From Aurifilum marmelostoma (taxonomy: Eukaryota; Ascomycota; Sordariomycetes; Diaporthales; Cryphonectriaceae), in NCBI GenBank assembly GCA_027559495.1, contig JAMXSV010000009.1, positions 124,001-188,000 on the forward strand: a stretch of DNA of 64,000 nucleotides. The letters are read 5' to 3'. The position numbers were made by a program, and so were the translations under genes. This document shows positions 12,505 to 24,700 of this stretch, one piece after another; the first letter of the stretch is position 1, and each line of letters starts with the position of its first letter. The notes under the pieces were generated by a model, which was not told the origin of the DNA, ran no database searches, and saw only the letters and a program-made list of their open reading frames with translations.

Positions 12505-12593
12505 ATAAATAGTGCATAGGGAAGAGTAGTAGTTGAGATTTTGAGACGCATTTCTTAGTACAAATGCAAGGGGTTTAATTTAGGCAATGATTA

Positions 12594-12815
12594 TGTCACA
12601 GGCTGAGGCCGTGTATAGGGCTTCGGCAGCCACCGAAGCTAGGAACGCCACACGACGCGCTACACGATACGCACGCTATGCTATACCCACAAAGTAGCTC
12701 TTTAGCTACTTATAAGTAGAAAATTCCTTATCTTTCTTCTATTACTTTCTAAGCTAGAATATTTATAGTAATAAACTTCTAATTAAGTGCATACTCTTTA
12801 GCTAGGCCTTTTATA
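12594..12815 (+). repeat. Outer gypsy 5' LTR
   Basis: 222-bp LTR. It differs from the 223-bp 3' LTR by RIP-type transitions and a 1-bp indel in a C run; GATTA precedes it. Confidence 0.9.
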
Positions 12816-13415
12816 TATATTCTAGTTTTGCTTATCTATTGCAATAGCGCTATTTAAGCGCAATAGTTAATAATAGAAGAAGAAGAATAATAGCTACTAT
12901 TTATAGGAAAGTAAAGGCTTTAGACTAAATCTATATACTCTTTTTAAATAATTGCGCAAGCTATAAAAGAGCTAATTTGCTTATACTACTTAGCTTCTTA
13001 AAAAGAAGCTAGTAGCTAGCTATACTGCTTAAGAAACTCTAAGCTATTAGTATAGAAAAGCATTATAAGCATTACTATAATATATTATAACTATTAAAGC
13101 TAGATTATATAAAATTAAAGTAAATAAGATATTATATATAAGTATATAGAAAGCAGCTAGTAAGTAGGGCTTATATTCTTATAACTAAGAGAAAAGCTTT
13201 AATTATAATAATAATAATAATTTTAATAACTAACTTTATATATAATAGAAGCTTTTATCTTAACTTAAGAAATTTAATAAAGATTGCTTAAAGTTCTCTT
13301 TATAGGAAATTTAGATATACTATAAACTTAGCTAAAATATCTGCTTTATTAGAAATTTATATAATAAATTCTATACTATATTTAAATGCCTTAAAAGAGC
13401 TATTTAAAAGCTAGC

Positions 13416-13876
13416 TGTTATAACCCGCAACCGTCATAACATGAGACACCAGGGCCATCCGGAACAGAACCCTTAGTACAGGAGAAATTCAACACTTACT
13501 TACAGAGCTACGCCAGGATTACGTAACCCAGGGTTAGGGTTAGAATAAGGACTAACCAGGATGGATAGCTTTGGATATATGCTATCCGAAGATATCTAGA
13601 TAGTTCGGATATATTGCTATCCAAGTTAGCTATATTTAAAGACTAGATATATAAGGATATATTTATTACTATTAGATAGATTTAGTATATAGCTTTCTAG
13701 TTGTTAATCTAAGTACTACCTCTGATACAAGTAGTAGCTTTACTGCTAGTAATATACTGCAGAAGACTTTGAAGATTATTTCTATATTTTTTGGATTATA
13801 CTTTAATCTCATTCTTGCTTAATATAAACCCTTTATATACTTATTATATACCCTAATTATAGCAGTGCTTATTACA
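13416..13876 (+). repeat. Inner gypsy 5' LTR
   Basis: 461-bp LTR beginning TGTTATAACCC and ending TTACA, matching 20506-20966. It contains AGGGTTAGGGTTAG near 13,533-13,546. CTAGC precedes it. Confidence 0.95.
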
Positions 13877-16779
13877 TTTTAATAACTCTTATTTAAGTAT
13901 AGTTTAGTATATTTCCTCTTAAGCAATATAGAAATACAATATCTCTTTAGACTCTAACCTTCTCTACTATAGGCAGGGCCCTAATTAGCGCTAAGCTATA
14001 GCAAATTATTATAGTCCTATAAGCTTGCATTTAGAAACTTAAAGAATCTAGCAATACTTAGATTAAGATCTATAAGATAGATAAGCCTATTCTTTATAAA
14101 GAATTAAAGGGCACTCTTTAGGCTTTTATTACTTAGTGCAAGGCCTACTTCCTCTACTATCTAGCCTAGTTTATAGATAAAAGAGAGAAGGCAGTTTTTA
14201 TAGGAACTTGGTTAGAAGGCAATGCTTTTGCCTAGTTCGAACTTTCCCTTTAAAACTACCTTAATAACCTAACTATGCTTAATAACTATAATAAGGAAAC
14301 TAAAGCTATCTTTAACTTATTTAAAGATTTTAAGAAAGCACTTAAGAATGCATTTAGCAATCTAAATAAGAAGTGCATAGCAGAATGCAGTCTTATAGAC
14401 CTTAAATAGACTAAAGCTGCTTTAGATTATATAGCTAAATTTAGGCAATATATAGGATAAGTTAGCTAGGAAGATAAAGCATTAATATCCTAGTTCTATA
14501 AAAGACTAAAGAATAGAATTAAAGATAAACTTTATAAGATAGACTAACCTAATAACTTAGCAGAATATATTGCAATAGCAGTATAAATTAATAACTGCAT
14601 TTTTAAATAATAATAGGAGAAAAACTGTAAAAGTAATAGATAACTATAGAAGTTTAGGGCCTTAGCTAATAATAGAAAACGCTATTAGCCTTAGCAGAAC
14701 TATTAAGGAAAATAATGAAATTATATAAGTATAGCATAAAGTAGCAGCATGCATGCTAGCCTAATAGAACTAGATGCTATATATTAATGCAATAACTTCC
14801 AAATTTAAAGCAAAAGCAATAGGGCATGCTTTAATTATAGGAAGACTAGATACTTTGCATAGGAATATTAACAACTATAAAGGAAATAATAGCAATCTAT
14901 CTAAAAAGAATAATAGCTTAGTATTGCCACTTAATAGGAACTTAATTACCTAAATAAGAATATCCTAATAGAGCAAGTAATAGACTCTATTAATTATAAA
15001 TCTCTTAGTTAGACTGTATATTATAATAATAATTGCATATTATATCTCTTAGAGAAAGAAGGTTTAGAATAGTTCCCCTAGAAACCTAAGGAATAATAAT
15101 AACTTACTATTAAAAGCAGGGCTTCTATTAAGGACAAATAATTAGATTATTCTACTAACCCTATAGATTAGAGATCTAAGGAAGAATAGGATCTAGGAAA
15201 ATTTCCTCTATAGCACTATCTTATATAGCTTATAGGTAATAATAAGCATATATTAGATACTATAATATCTCTAGCCTATAATAGGCGCGATAATAACTCA
15301 AAAAATATAGACTTCACTCTAGCCTCTATAGAAGAATATACTATAGAGATACTTATTCTTAGAGAAGAAACCCTTTAGGATAGATAATCTAATATCCTAC
15401 TCAAGCCTATTATGCAATAATACATAGATAACTTAGAGGAATTGATACTAACTACCCAATGCAGCAGTCTTAGTTCTAGCAATCTAGATATTAATATTTA
15501 AATAGAATATCTTATATATAGAATATCTCTAAAAACTCTCTTTAGGAGCATCCTGCTTTAGAATTATAAAGCAAATAAATTAGAGGATTCTAGAATTAAT
15601 GCATTCTACCTTAGATATTACTAATTAGCATAGATCTTATGCACCTATTATAGCTATTGAACCTATTTTAAGGAAAAAGTCAAATATAGATAGTTCCTAA
15701 CTAGGAAAGAAGAATAACTTATTTAGGTATATAAGGAATCTAAACTATAATTTAGGGAAGTACTAGAAAAGAAATACTATAACGCACTTATCGAACTACT
15801 AGAAGATTGCCCTAGGCCCTATATAGATAAAAAACGCAAATAGTAGCAATATCTAGTAGAATAATGCACTATTTATATGCAGAATAAGGCATATGCCTAG
15901 CATATATAGCAATGCAATAAAAAGCGCTATAAGTATGCATAATAATAAGCTAAGGCACTAGCTTAGCAAGCAGCTAAGAAGGCCCTAAAAAGAAAAGATT
16001 GCCTATAAAGGGATAATAGTTAATTAGGATTACAAAATCCCTATGCATAATAGTAAAAGAAAGCTATATATATATATAGCTTAATATAAATATTAATAAC
16101 TAATATTATAGCGCGCTATTAGATAGCAGTATATAAGGGAATTATATATCCCCCTGTATTATTAATATAGCAAAGATATTATAGCAATAAAAAGAGAAGC
16201 CCTATATACTTAATACTATAGAAGGATAATCTATTGCATACAACTAAGGAGTAATTGATAAGGAGATTAATTATCTATTTATTTCGAACTAAGAATATAT
16301 AATATTTATTTCTTTTAATATTATAGATATAGCATATTATAATATAATACTAGGACTTCTATAGCTTAAGGAGCATAATTCTTAAATTGATTAGACTACT
16401 AGCTAAATCTCTTAGGAATAAGCTGTACCTAATAGAATAGTTGCAATTAAAGGCGCAGAATAAGACTTAATTACTAAGGATAGCTAAGATAGGCGCTTAA
16501 ATAAGCATTTACTATATACCTTTAAATTAGCAGGGACTAATAGCTTATAGAGAAAAACTATAAATGCCTCAAATCTATAAATGCAAGTTAGGCATAAGTT
16601 GAGAATATAAGTAAATAAAGACTAGTTAAGAAGACTTAGTCTGATATAGAGCAAAAATAATAAATAATCGCAATAAAACGCTTAATAGTATCTACTATTC
16701 CTCTAAGAAGCAGAAATAAAGAAAGGACTAACCCTAATACTTGCTAGCATATTAGAAGAATACTATAAGTTTACAAAAT

Positions 16780-19500
16780 TATTCTAAGAAGAATTAGTTA
16801 TAGAACTACTAGAATATAGTCTATATAACTATAAAATCCCACTTAAAGAAGGAACTTAGCCCAAGTTCTTCCCTATTTATAGACTAGATAAAGCACAACT
16901 CGAAGCACTTAGGGAGTACCTTAATAAAAACCTAAAGAAAGGCTATATACAACTATTACAATCACTAGCAGGATACCTAATCCTATTTATACTAAAGAAA
17001 AATAGCAAACTATAACTCTATATAGACTATAGATAGCTTAATAATATTATAATCAAAAATTAGTACCTATTACTACTTATTAAGGAACTATAAGATTAAC
17101 TATAAGGCGCATAATAGTTTATAGCGCTAGACCTTAAAGGAGCATATAATCTTATTAGAATAAAGGCAGGCAAAGAATAGAAAATAGCATTTTGCATAAG
17201 ATATAGGCACTACAAATACTTAGTTATGCTATTTAGATTAACTAACGCACCTGCATCTTTCTAGGAAATAATTAATTAGGTACTTAGGAAGCACTTAAAT
17301 ATTTATATTATTGCCTACCTTAATAATATTCTTATTTACTCCTCAAACTTAGCAACTTATAAATAGTATATATGAAAAGTACTGCAAACTCTCTAAGATG
17401 CTAAACTTCTTATTAAACTAAGAAAGAGCTACTTCTATATTTAAAAAGTTAATTACTTTAGATATATAATTAAACCTAGATATATATATATGCAAAAGAA
17501 TAAGATAGAAGCAATTAGAAATTAGCTAATACCTAAGAGCATTATAGATATTAGAGCATTCCTTAAATACGCCAACTTCTACCAATAATTTATCTAATAA
17601 TACTTAAAGATTATGCAACTTATAATAGAGCTTATAAAAAAAGATAAATCTTTCTGCTAGATAGAAAAAGAGCAGCAAGCCTTTAATGCTATTAAGGAAC
17701 AAGTTATATAAGAACCTATTTTAAAAGAAGCTAACCCTAGCTAAAAATTCGAAATAGCAATTAATACATTAGATTATATACTTAGCAGAGAACTTATCTA
17801 ATAAGATAATTAAAATAAATTATACCTTATTGCTAACTTCTTAAAAAAGCTAAATAGTTTAGAACTATAATATAGAACCCTAGATAAGGAATTTATAGCT
17901 ATAGTATATGCATTCTAGGAATAGCAATACTACCTTATTAAAGCAAAATACCTAATTAAAGTACTTACTAATTATAAGAATCTTATATTATTTATAATAA
18001 TCAAGGTTTTGAACAAATAATAAGTATAATAGGCAGAATTCCTCTTATAATTCGATATTAAAATCAGCTATATTCAAGGAAAAGAAAACACTAAAGCAGA
18101 TGCCCTTAGTTAATAATCGGATTATATACCAGCATTAGGAATTAAGGAATAGATACTCTTCGATTAGAATAAGGAAGGGAACCTTATATAGAAATAAGAA
18201 ATTAACTCAATACTTAGGATTGCATACTAAGGCAAGAAACTAAAAGAAATAACTCTATAGGAATAAGAAGAATATATTAGGATATATATAGCGCACTAGC
18301 ATATAGGCACTAAGGAGTTAGGGCTACCTATAAATAAATCAAGCGATATTGGAATCTACTAAGCCTTAGGATATAAATTAAGGAAATTATTCAGAAATGC
18401 AATAGTTGCAAGAAAAATAAGGCAGAAAGATATAAGCCTTATAGACTGCTATAACCCTTACTAGTACCTATAACTATTTAGCAATTAATTAGCCTAGACT
18501 TCATTACTAAGCTACCTATCTTATAAGAATCCTTAACTAAGGTGCAATACGATAGCATTCTAGTAATAATTTATAAACTAAGCAAGTATGCTTACTTTCT
18601 CCCTTATAAGGAAAGCAGTATAGCAGAAGAACTCGCATATACATTCCTTAGGGCAATTATCGCTAACTATAGTATGCTAGAAGAGATTATCTTAGATAGA
18701 GATAGAAAATTCGTATTATACTTCTAGATATTACTTATAAAGCAACTTAGAGCATACTATAAAATGTTAATAGCTTATTATCTATAAACAGATAAGCAAA
18801 TAGAATAAATAAACTAAATTATTAAATAATATCTTAAGTACTATATTAATTAGGAATAGAATAACTAGGTTGAACTATTACTATTAGCGCAATTCGCATA
18901 TAATAGCATAAATATAAGCATAATAAAAACCTTACTATTCTACGCACTCTATAAATATAACCTAATAGCGTACTATAAAGCATTGCTAGAGGCAAATGCA
19001 AAAGCAGCAGAAAAATAAATATAGCGCATTAAGAAAATTTAGAAAGATATTTAATAAGAACTCTAATTTATATAAGAATAAATAACCAAATATGCTAACT
19101 CTAAGAGGATTAAGGGATTAATCCTATAGAAGGGAGATAAAGTCTACTTAAAATAAAAAAATATAAGGACTACCTAACTAAATAATAAACTTAATTATAA
19201 AAAAATTAGACCCTTTAAAATCTTAAGAAAAATCTCCCTAGTTAACTATAAGCTTGCATTGCTAGCAAAAATAAGAATATACCTAGTATTCTATATTTCA
19301 CTCCTAGAACTAGCAATATAAGAAATATCTATAAATAATAATATTAAAGCTAAGAATAATAAGCTAGAATATAAAGTAGGAAGGATTCTAAGATATAGAG
19401 GTTCTTAGCATAATCTAGAATACTATATTAAGTAGAAAGGCTACCTAATAAGCAAAAATATATAGGAACCTAAAGGAAATTTAGCTTATATACAATAAGC
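16780..19500 (+). pseudogene. Inner gypsy pol (RT-RNase H-integrase-chromodomain)
   Basis: This is one continuous former reading frame in which many Q and W codons are now TAG or TAA. RT shows 'NQYLLLLIKEL', 'LDLKGAYNLIRI' and 'AYLNNILIYS', the last once YLDDILIYS. RNase H shows 'LDYILSREL' and 'YRTLDKEFIAIVYAF'. The integrase core keeps a 61-codon open stretch at 18542-18727 with 'YDSILVII' and 'EEIILDRDRKF', around two of the three acidic residues. It ends in a chromodomain ('NLEYYIK' then 'KGYLISKNI'). It is non-functional. Confidence 0.9.
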
Positions 19501-20505
19501 ACTTTAAAACTACTAGATAAACTAGTTATAAAGATAAGCAGTTAGGATCTAGACTAAGTAAATAAACTACTAATATACTAGAAACTAGACTAGTTAGGCA
19601 GAAATATAACTAAGAATATAATCTACTAATCTATATCCTATTAGTTAGCAGGAAAATGCTACTAGCTAAAGGAAAATACTAGATAAGATATTATACTAGT
19701 TAAAGGATATAAATAGTTAGGGATATACTAGTTAATTTGAAGCCTAGGATAGCAATTAATAAAGCTAAGATTTAGAGGGCCTCTTTAGTAAACCTCTCTA
19801 TTCTAGAATAAGAACTAGAGGCTGCAGTAGGCAGCCCCTTAGCTAGGAAATCTAACTAGTCTACTATAGCATTCTCTATATCTATAGAATTCTAATTAAA
19901 TCCCTTAAAGTTAGGAATCTTAGCAGAAGTAGCAGATTTTTCGGAAACTACCTCTTAGACCATCTCGGAAGCGCAATAACGCTCCTCCTCAGCTTCTACA
20001 CATTCTAATGCCTCTATACTATTAAGACTATAATAAACTGCGCGCATTATCTTCTTAAACTATATATGCTTTTGTTTCTGCAGATGCTTAATCTCTACAG
20101 CGGCGTCGCAAAGCTGGCCCTCAGCACCCTCTAACTGCTTCTCTAGATATTAATATTAAACTCTAATCTATTAAATCTCTAAGGCGCTAAGACCCTAGAT
20201 ATTATATTAAGAATGTCTAAGGCAAATATATTCTAAGCAGCGGGAAGAATTATTAGGAGAGACTTAACAAAACAAAATGCTATAACCCTCGCAAAAAGAA
20301 CAAGAAGGCATAGTAATAGCATTTTGAAGAATAATCGAAAGAAGGGAATTCTTCTATTTTATTTTCTTAGCATAAGAACTTAAAAATCGAGATTTATTAA
20401 CTCTATTCAATATAATAAATTAGAAAAGTATAATCTAGTAATAAAATAATATATAAGAAACTTATAGAAGATTATTTAGGATAATAATTAATAGGAGAGA
20501 GATAA

Positions 20506-20966
20506 TATTATAACCTATAACTATTATAATATAAGACATTAGGGCTATCTAGAATAAAACTCTTAGTATAGGAGAAATTCAATACTTACTTATAAAGCTA
20601 CGCTAGGATTATATAACCTAGGGTTAGGGTTAGAATAAGGACTAACCAGGATGGATAGCTTTGGATATATACTATTTGGAGATATTTAGATAGTTCGGAT
20701 ATATTGCTATCCAAGTTAGCTATATTTAAAGACTAAATATATAAGGATATATTTATTACTATTAGATAGATTTAGTATATAGCTCTCTAGTTATTAATCT
20801 AAGTACTACCTCTGATATAAGTAGTAGCTTTACTGCTAGTAATACACTGCAGAAGACTTTAAAGATTATTTCCGTATTTTTTGGATTATACTTTGATCTC
20901 GTTCTTGCTTAATATAAACCCTTTATGTACTTGTTGTATACCCCGGTTACGGCAGTGCTTATTACA
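20506..20966 (+). repeat. Inner gypsy 3' LTR
   Basis: 461-bp LTR matching 13416-13876, with RIP transitions concentrated in its first half; CTAGC follows. Confidence 0.95.
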
Positions 20967-22479
20967 CTAGCTAATCTCTATTTTAACTTAGGAAAGCTTA
21001 ACTAAATTAGCAATCTCTAAGCCTTTATAAAATACTTAGCTAGCTATTATTATAATACTAATTAAGCTAAATAAGCAATATAGGCACTTCTTAAAATTTA
21101 TTAATATAAGAACTAGCAATTCTTTCTCTTTTTTACTACCTAGAAATAAATACTTTCTAAAACTAAAGATACCTTATAGCCTAATTAAGTAAAGCTTATT
21201 ATTCTAAAAAAAGCTATTAATACTAAGCTTTAAAATAAATTTATTTTTATAAATATACTAATTAATTATTATATATAAATTAAAGAGGCTTTATTAATCT
21301 CTTTTAAGATAAAGAGATTTATTAAGTAATAAAATAATCTAATAGCAAATATTATCTTAGAAAGCATCTCTTAAAAGAGAATTTAATAAAGAAGAGATTT
21401 GCAAAGAAATATTTTAATAATTAGAATTAATGCTATAAATATAAGTAGTACTACTCTTAAGTAATATACTAAATAGATATTAAATAAAGAAATTAAAAGA
21501 TAAAAAGATAATAATTTATACTTTTAATATAATAAAGAAGATTATTATACAAATTAGTATAGCCTTTTACTAGCTATACTGCCTATATAAAGCAATATTT
21601 AAGCTGCTACTATTATTATAAATAATAATAATAACTTTATTAATCTTAATAAGGAAAAAAGTAGCTTTTATGCAAAATTATATATAGAAGCTTATTAAGC
21701 TAAGATTTAATAAAAATAAGATAGAATAGAAGCTAAATAGATTCTCTTTTATAGTAAATCTATTATATAATAAAATTAAATTTATAAATATATTAATAAA
21801 TTAAGAATATAATTACTATAGCGCTATAAGTAAGAAGCTTATTAGAAAACTTGCTCTTTTATATATTTTAATAATACTAAGAATACTCTATAAAGCTATA
21901 ATAAATTAAGCTATTTAAAAGCTAAGCGCAATCTCTAAAATAATATACTTTAAGGCTAACTTAGATAGCTATATATATTAAGTTTAAATATATATTATTT
22001 TCTAACTTAACTATAATATAATTTTAAGAAAGCTTTAAATAAAATAAGAAGAAGTTATTTATATAGTATATAAGCATTTTCTAAGTATTAAGCAAGTAGC
22101 AGGCCTAAAGATTTAAAAAAGAGATTATGCTTTAGTAATATATTAGAAAATTAATAGCATAAGCGCTTTTATACTAAAAGTAAAGATAAAATAAAGCAAA
22201 TGCTTATAAATAGTATAAATATAGCTATTTATAGTAATTCTAGCTAATATTAATAAAGCACTTATACTAAAGAAAAAGGCCTTAGTAGAGAATAAGCTAC
22301 TAAAATAGTTTTAATAGTAAGCAGAATTCTTTAATAAAAAGAAAAAAGAGAAGCTACTATTATACTGCAAGAAAGCAGATTATAAGATTACTTTAGAATA
22401 AAATAAGAATAGCAAGCAGCTAGAAATCTCTTAGGGCTCTTTTTATAGAATATTAAGGAATAAACTATTAGTTCTAAGA

Positions 22480-24700
22480 AAGATTCTTATAGAGCTATTA
22501 AAGCTAGAATATATATAAATAAATAGCTTATTAGTAAAAGCGCCTATAATCTTTATTAAAAAATCTAATAATAAGCTGCATTTCTATATTAACTATTGCG
22601 CGCTTAATGCTATTACTTAAGCTAATTAGTATCTGCTTTTATTTATTAAAGAAATCTTAACTAATTAGCTAATCTCTTAAAAGTATAATAGTTTACTAAA
22701 CTTAATATATAAGCTACTTTTTATAAGCTTTATATTAAAGAGGGCAATAAGTAGAAGACTGCCTTCTGCATTTAATTTAGCCTATTTAAATAGCTAATAA
22801 TCTCTTTTAAACTTATAAAAGCATTAACTATCTTTTAGCAATATATTAATTTAGCATTATAATAATATTTAAATATCTTCTATTTAATATATTTAGATAA
22901 TATGCTTATTTATTTAGATAATTTTAAGAAGAACTATAAATAAAAGATAGAATAAGTCTTTAAGGCTTTAAAAGCTATTAGTTTAAGCTTAGATATTGCA
23001 AAATGCAAGTTTAGCATTTAGAGAACTAAATATCTAGAATTTATTATTAAAGTAGGCATTAAAGTCTATATAGATTTTAAAAAGCTAATAATAATCTGCA
23101 ATTAGAAGGCTTCTAAAATGCTTAGAGATATATAGAGTTTTCTAAAATTTGCTAATTTCTATTACTAGTTTATTAAAAACTATTCTAAAACTATAAGCTC
23201 TTTTCTAGCATTTATAAAGAAGAGAATACTATTTTGCTAGAGAGAAGATAAGAATATAGCCTTTAAGCAGCTTAAGCTTAAATTCATTTTAAAGCTAATA
23301 TTAGTATAGTAGGACCTTAAAAAGAATACTATACTTAAGGCTAACTGCTTAGGCTATTTGCTAAGCAGCTGCTTATTGCAGAAGAATATTAGAGAAGCAC
23401 TATAGCTAATAGTATATTACTTTAAATAATTATTGCTTATAGAGTATAACTATAAAATCTATAATAAGAAGTTATTAGCAATTATAAGCTGCTTGCAAGC
23501 CTAAAATATAGAGCTTTATAGTATAGAGAAACTATTTATAATCTACTTAGACTATAAGAATCTAAAGTACTTTATAACTATTTAAAGGCTTAGCAAATAA
23601 TAAGTATGCTAATTAGAAAAGTTATTATAATTTTGCTTTAAGCTTATTTACTATAAAGAAGCTATTATAAGGTGCCCTAATGCACTTTTTTATAAAGAAT
23701 AAAATATACTATATAAAATAATAGATAAGCGCTTTATTAAAAGAGAATTTTAATTACTAAAAAATAATTAAATTAGGCAAAAGTAGAATTATTAAGAGAT
23801 TATATAAATTGCTTAAGTTAGCGCCTAAAATAGATTGCTTTTTAAAAGAATTTAGATCTTTATGCAAGAAAATCTCTAAATAGCTTAGAATATTACTTTG
23901 CAGAATAATAGAGAATTCCTATAGATTATCTAACTAGTTAGAGAAAGAGCTAAAGTATTTTTAATAGATCTTAAAACTAATAATAGAAATCTTCTAAATA
24001 TATCTATTGCTAAATGCAAGATTAATTTAAAAAGCATTCTTAAATTCTAAGATAGAATATAAATATTAGAATAGAAATTATTATAAATTATATTAATATA
24101 AAATATATATAACTCCTATTTAAGCAAATATCTAAGGCAAAAGACTATTATTTTGCTACTAAGCTGCTTATACTTCTAGCCTAGCTTATATAAAATAGTA
24201 TAAAGGTTTATCTAGAACTATAATATTTATAAATAAAAGGCTATATAATAATATTATAAAAAAGGGCTTTTTAAGCTCTTATCTATTCCTAAATAGCTAT
24301 AAAGCAAGCTCTTAATTAACTTTATAATAAACTTATTTATAGGAAATAAGAATAGCTTTTAGTATTTAATAATTATTATAAACTAACTAAGCAAGGCTAT
24401 TATACTAGAAGCTATATATATAATAGATGCTAAAGCTTATACTAAATAGTTTATAAGCTGCTATTAAAGATACTATAATTTTCCTAAGGCCTTAATAAGC
24501 AATTAGAGAATAAATTAAATAAAATTCTTCTAATAATGCTTATATAAATTAACTAGAATTAAGTAGCGCTTAAGCACTGCCTACTATCTAGAGATAAATA
24601 AAGTAACTAAAAAGGCTAACTAGAAAGTCCTTAACTACTTAAGAGCATTTATAATATATATATATAAAGATTAGCTATAGCTGCTAGCAAGCATATAATT
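22480..24700 (+). pseudogene. Outer gypsy pol (RT-integrase)
   Basis: RT motifs are readable in the plus strand through RIP stops: 'FIKKSNNKLHFYINYCALN', then, after a frame change, 'LIYLDNMLIYLDN' and 'DIAKCKFSI'. Integrase follows near 24.27-24.5 kb with 'KLLINFIINL' and 'QLSKAIILEAIY'. It is distinct in sequence from the nested element's pol. Confidence 0.8.

Larger units (their letters stand above)
13416..20966 (+). mobile_element. Ty3/gypsy chromovirus (inner, nested), RIP-degraded
   Basis: A complete 7,551-bp element with 461-bp LTRs (TG...CA) and a perfect target duplication CTAGC at 13411-13415 and 20967-20971, inserted near the 5' end of the outer gypsy. Plus-strand domains run in Ty3 order: a degraded CCHC knuckle near 14.80-14.87 kb, RT at 16.8-17.4 kb ('IALDLKGAYN', 'FRLTNAPASF', 'YLNNILIYSS'), RNase H near 17.7-18.0 kb, integrase at 18.4-19.3 kb and a C-terminal chromodomain at 19.37-19.5 kb, which marks it as a chromovirus. 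All frames contain RIP stops. The LTR carries a telomere-like TTAGGG repeat. Confidence 0.93.

Noticed and set aside
18542..18727. 61-codon plus-strand ORF that looks like a real protein
   Set aside because: It is the surviving open piece of the inner gypsy integrase core, not an independent gene.
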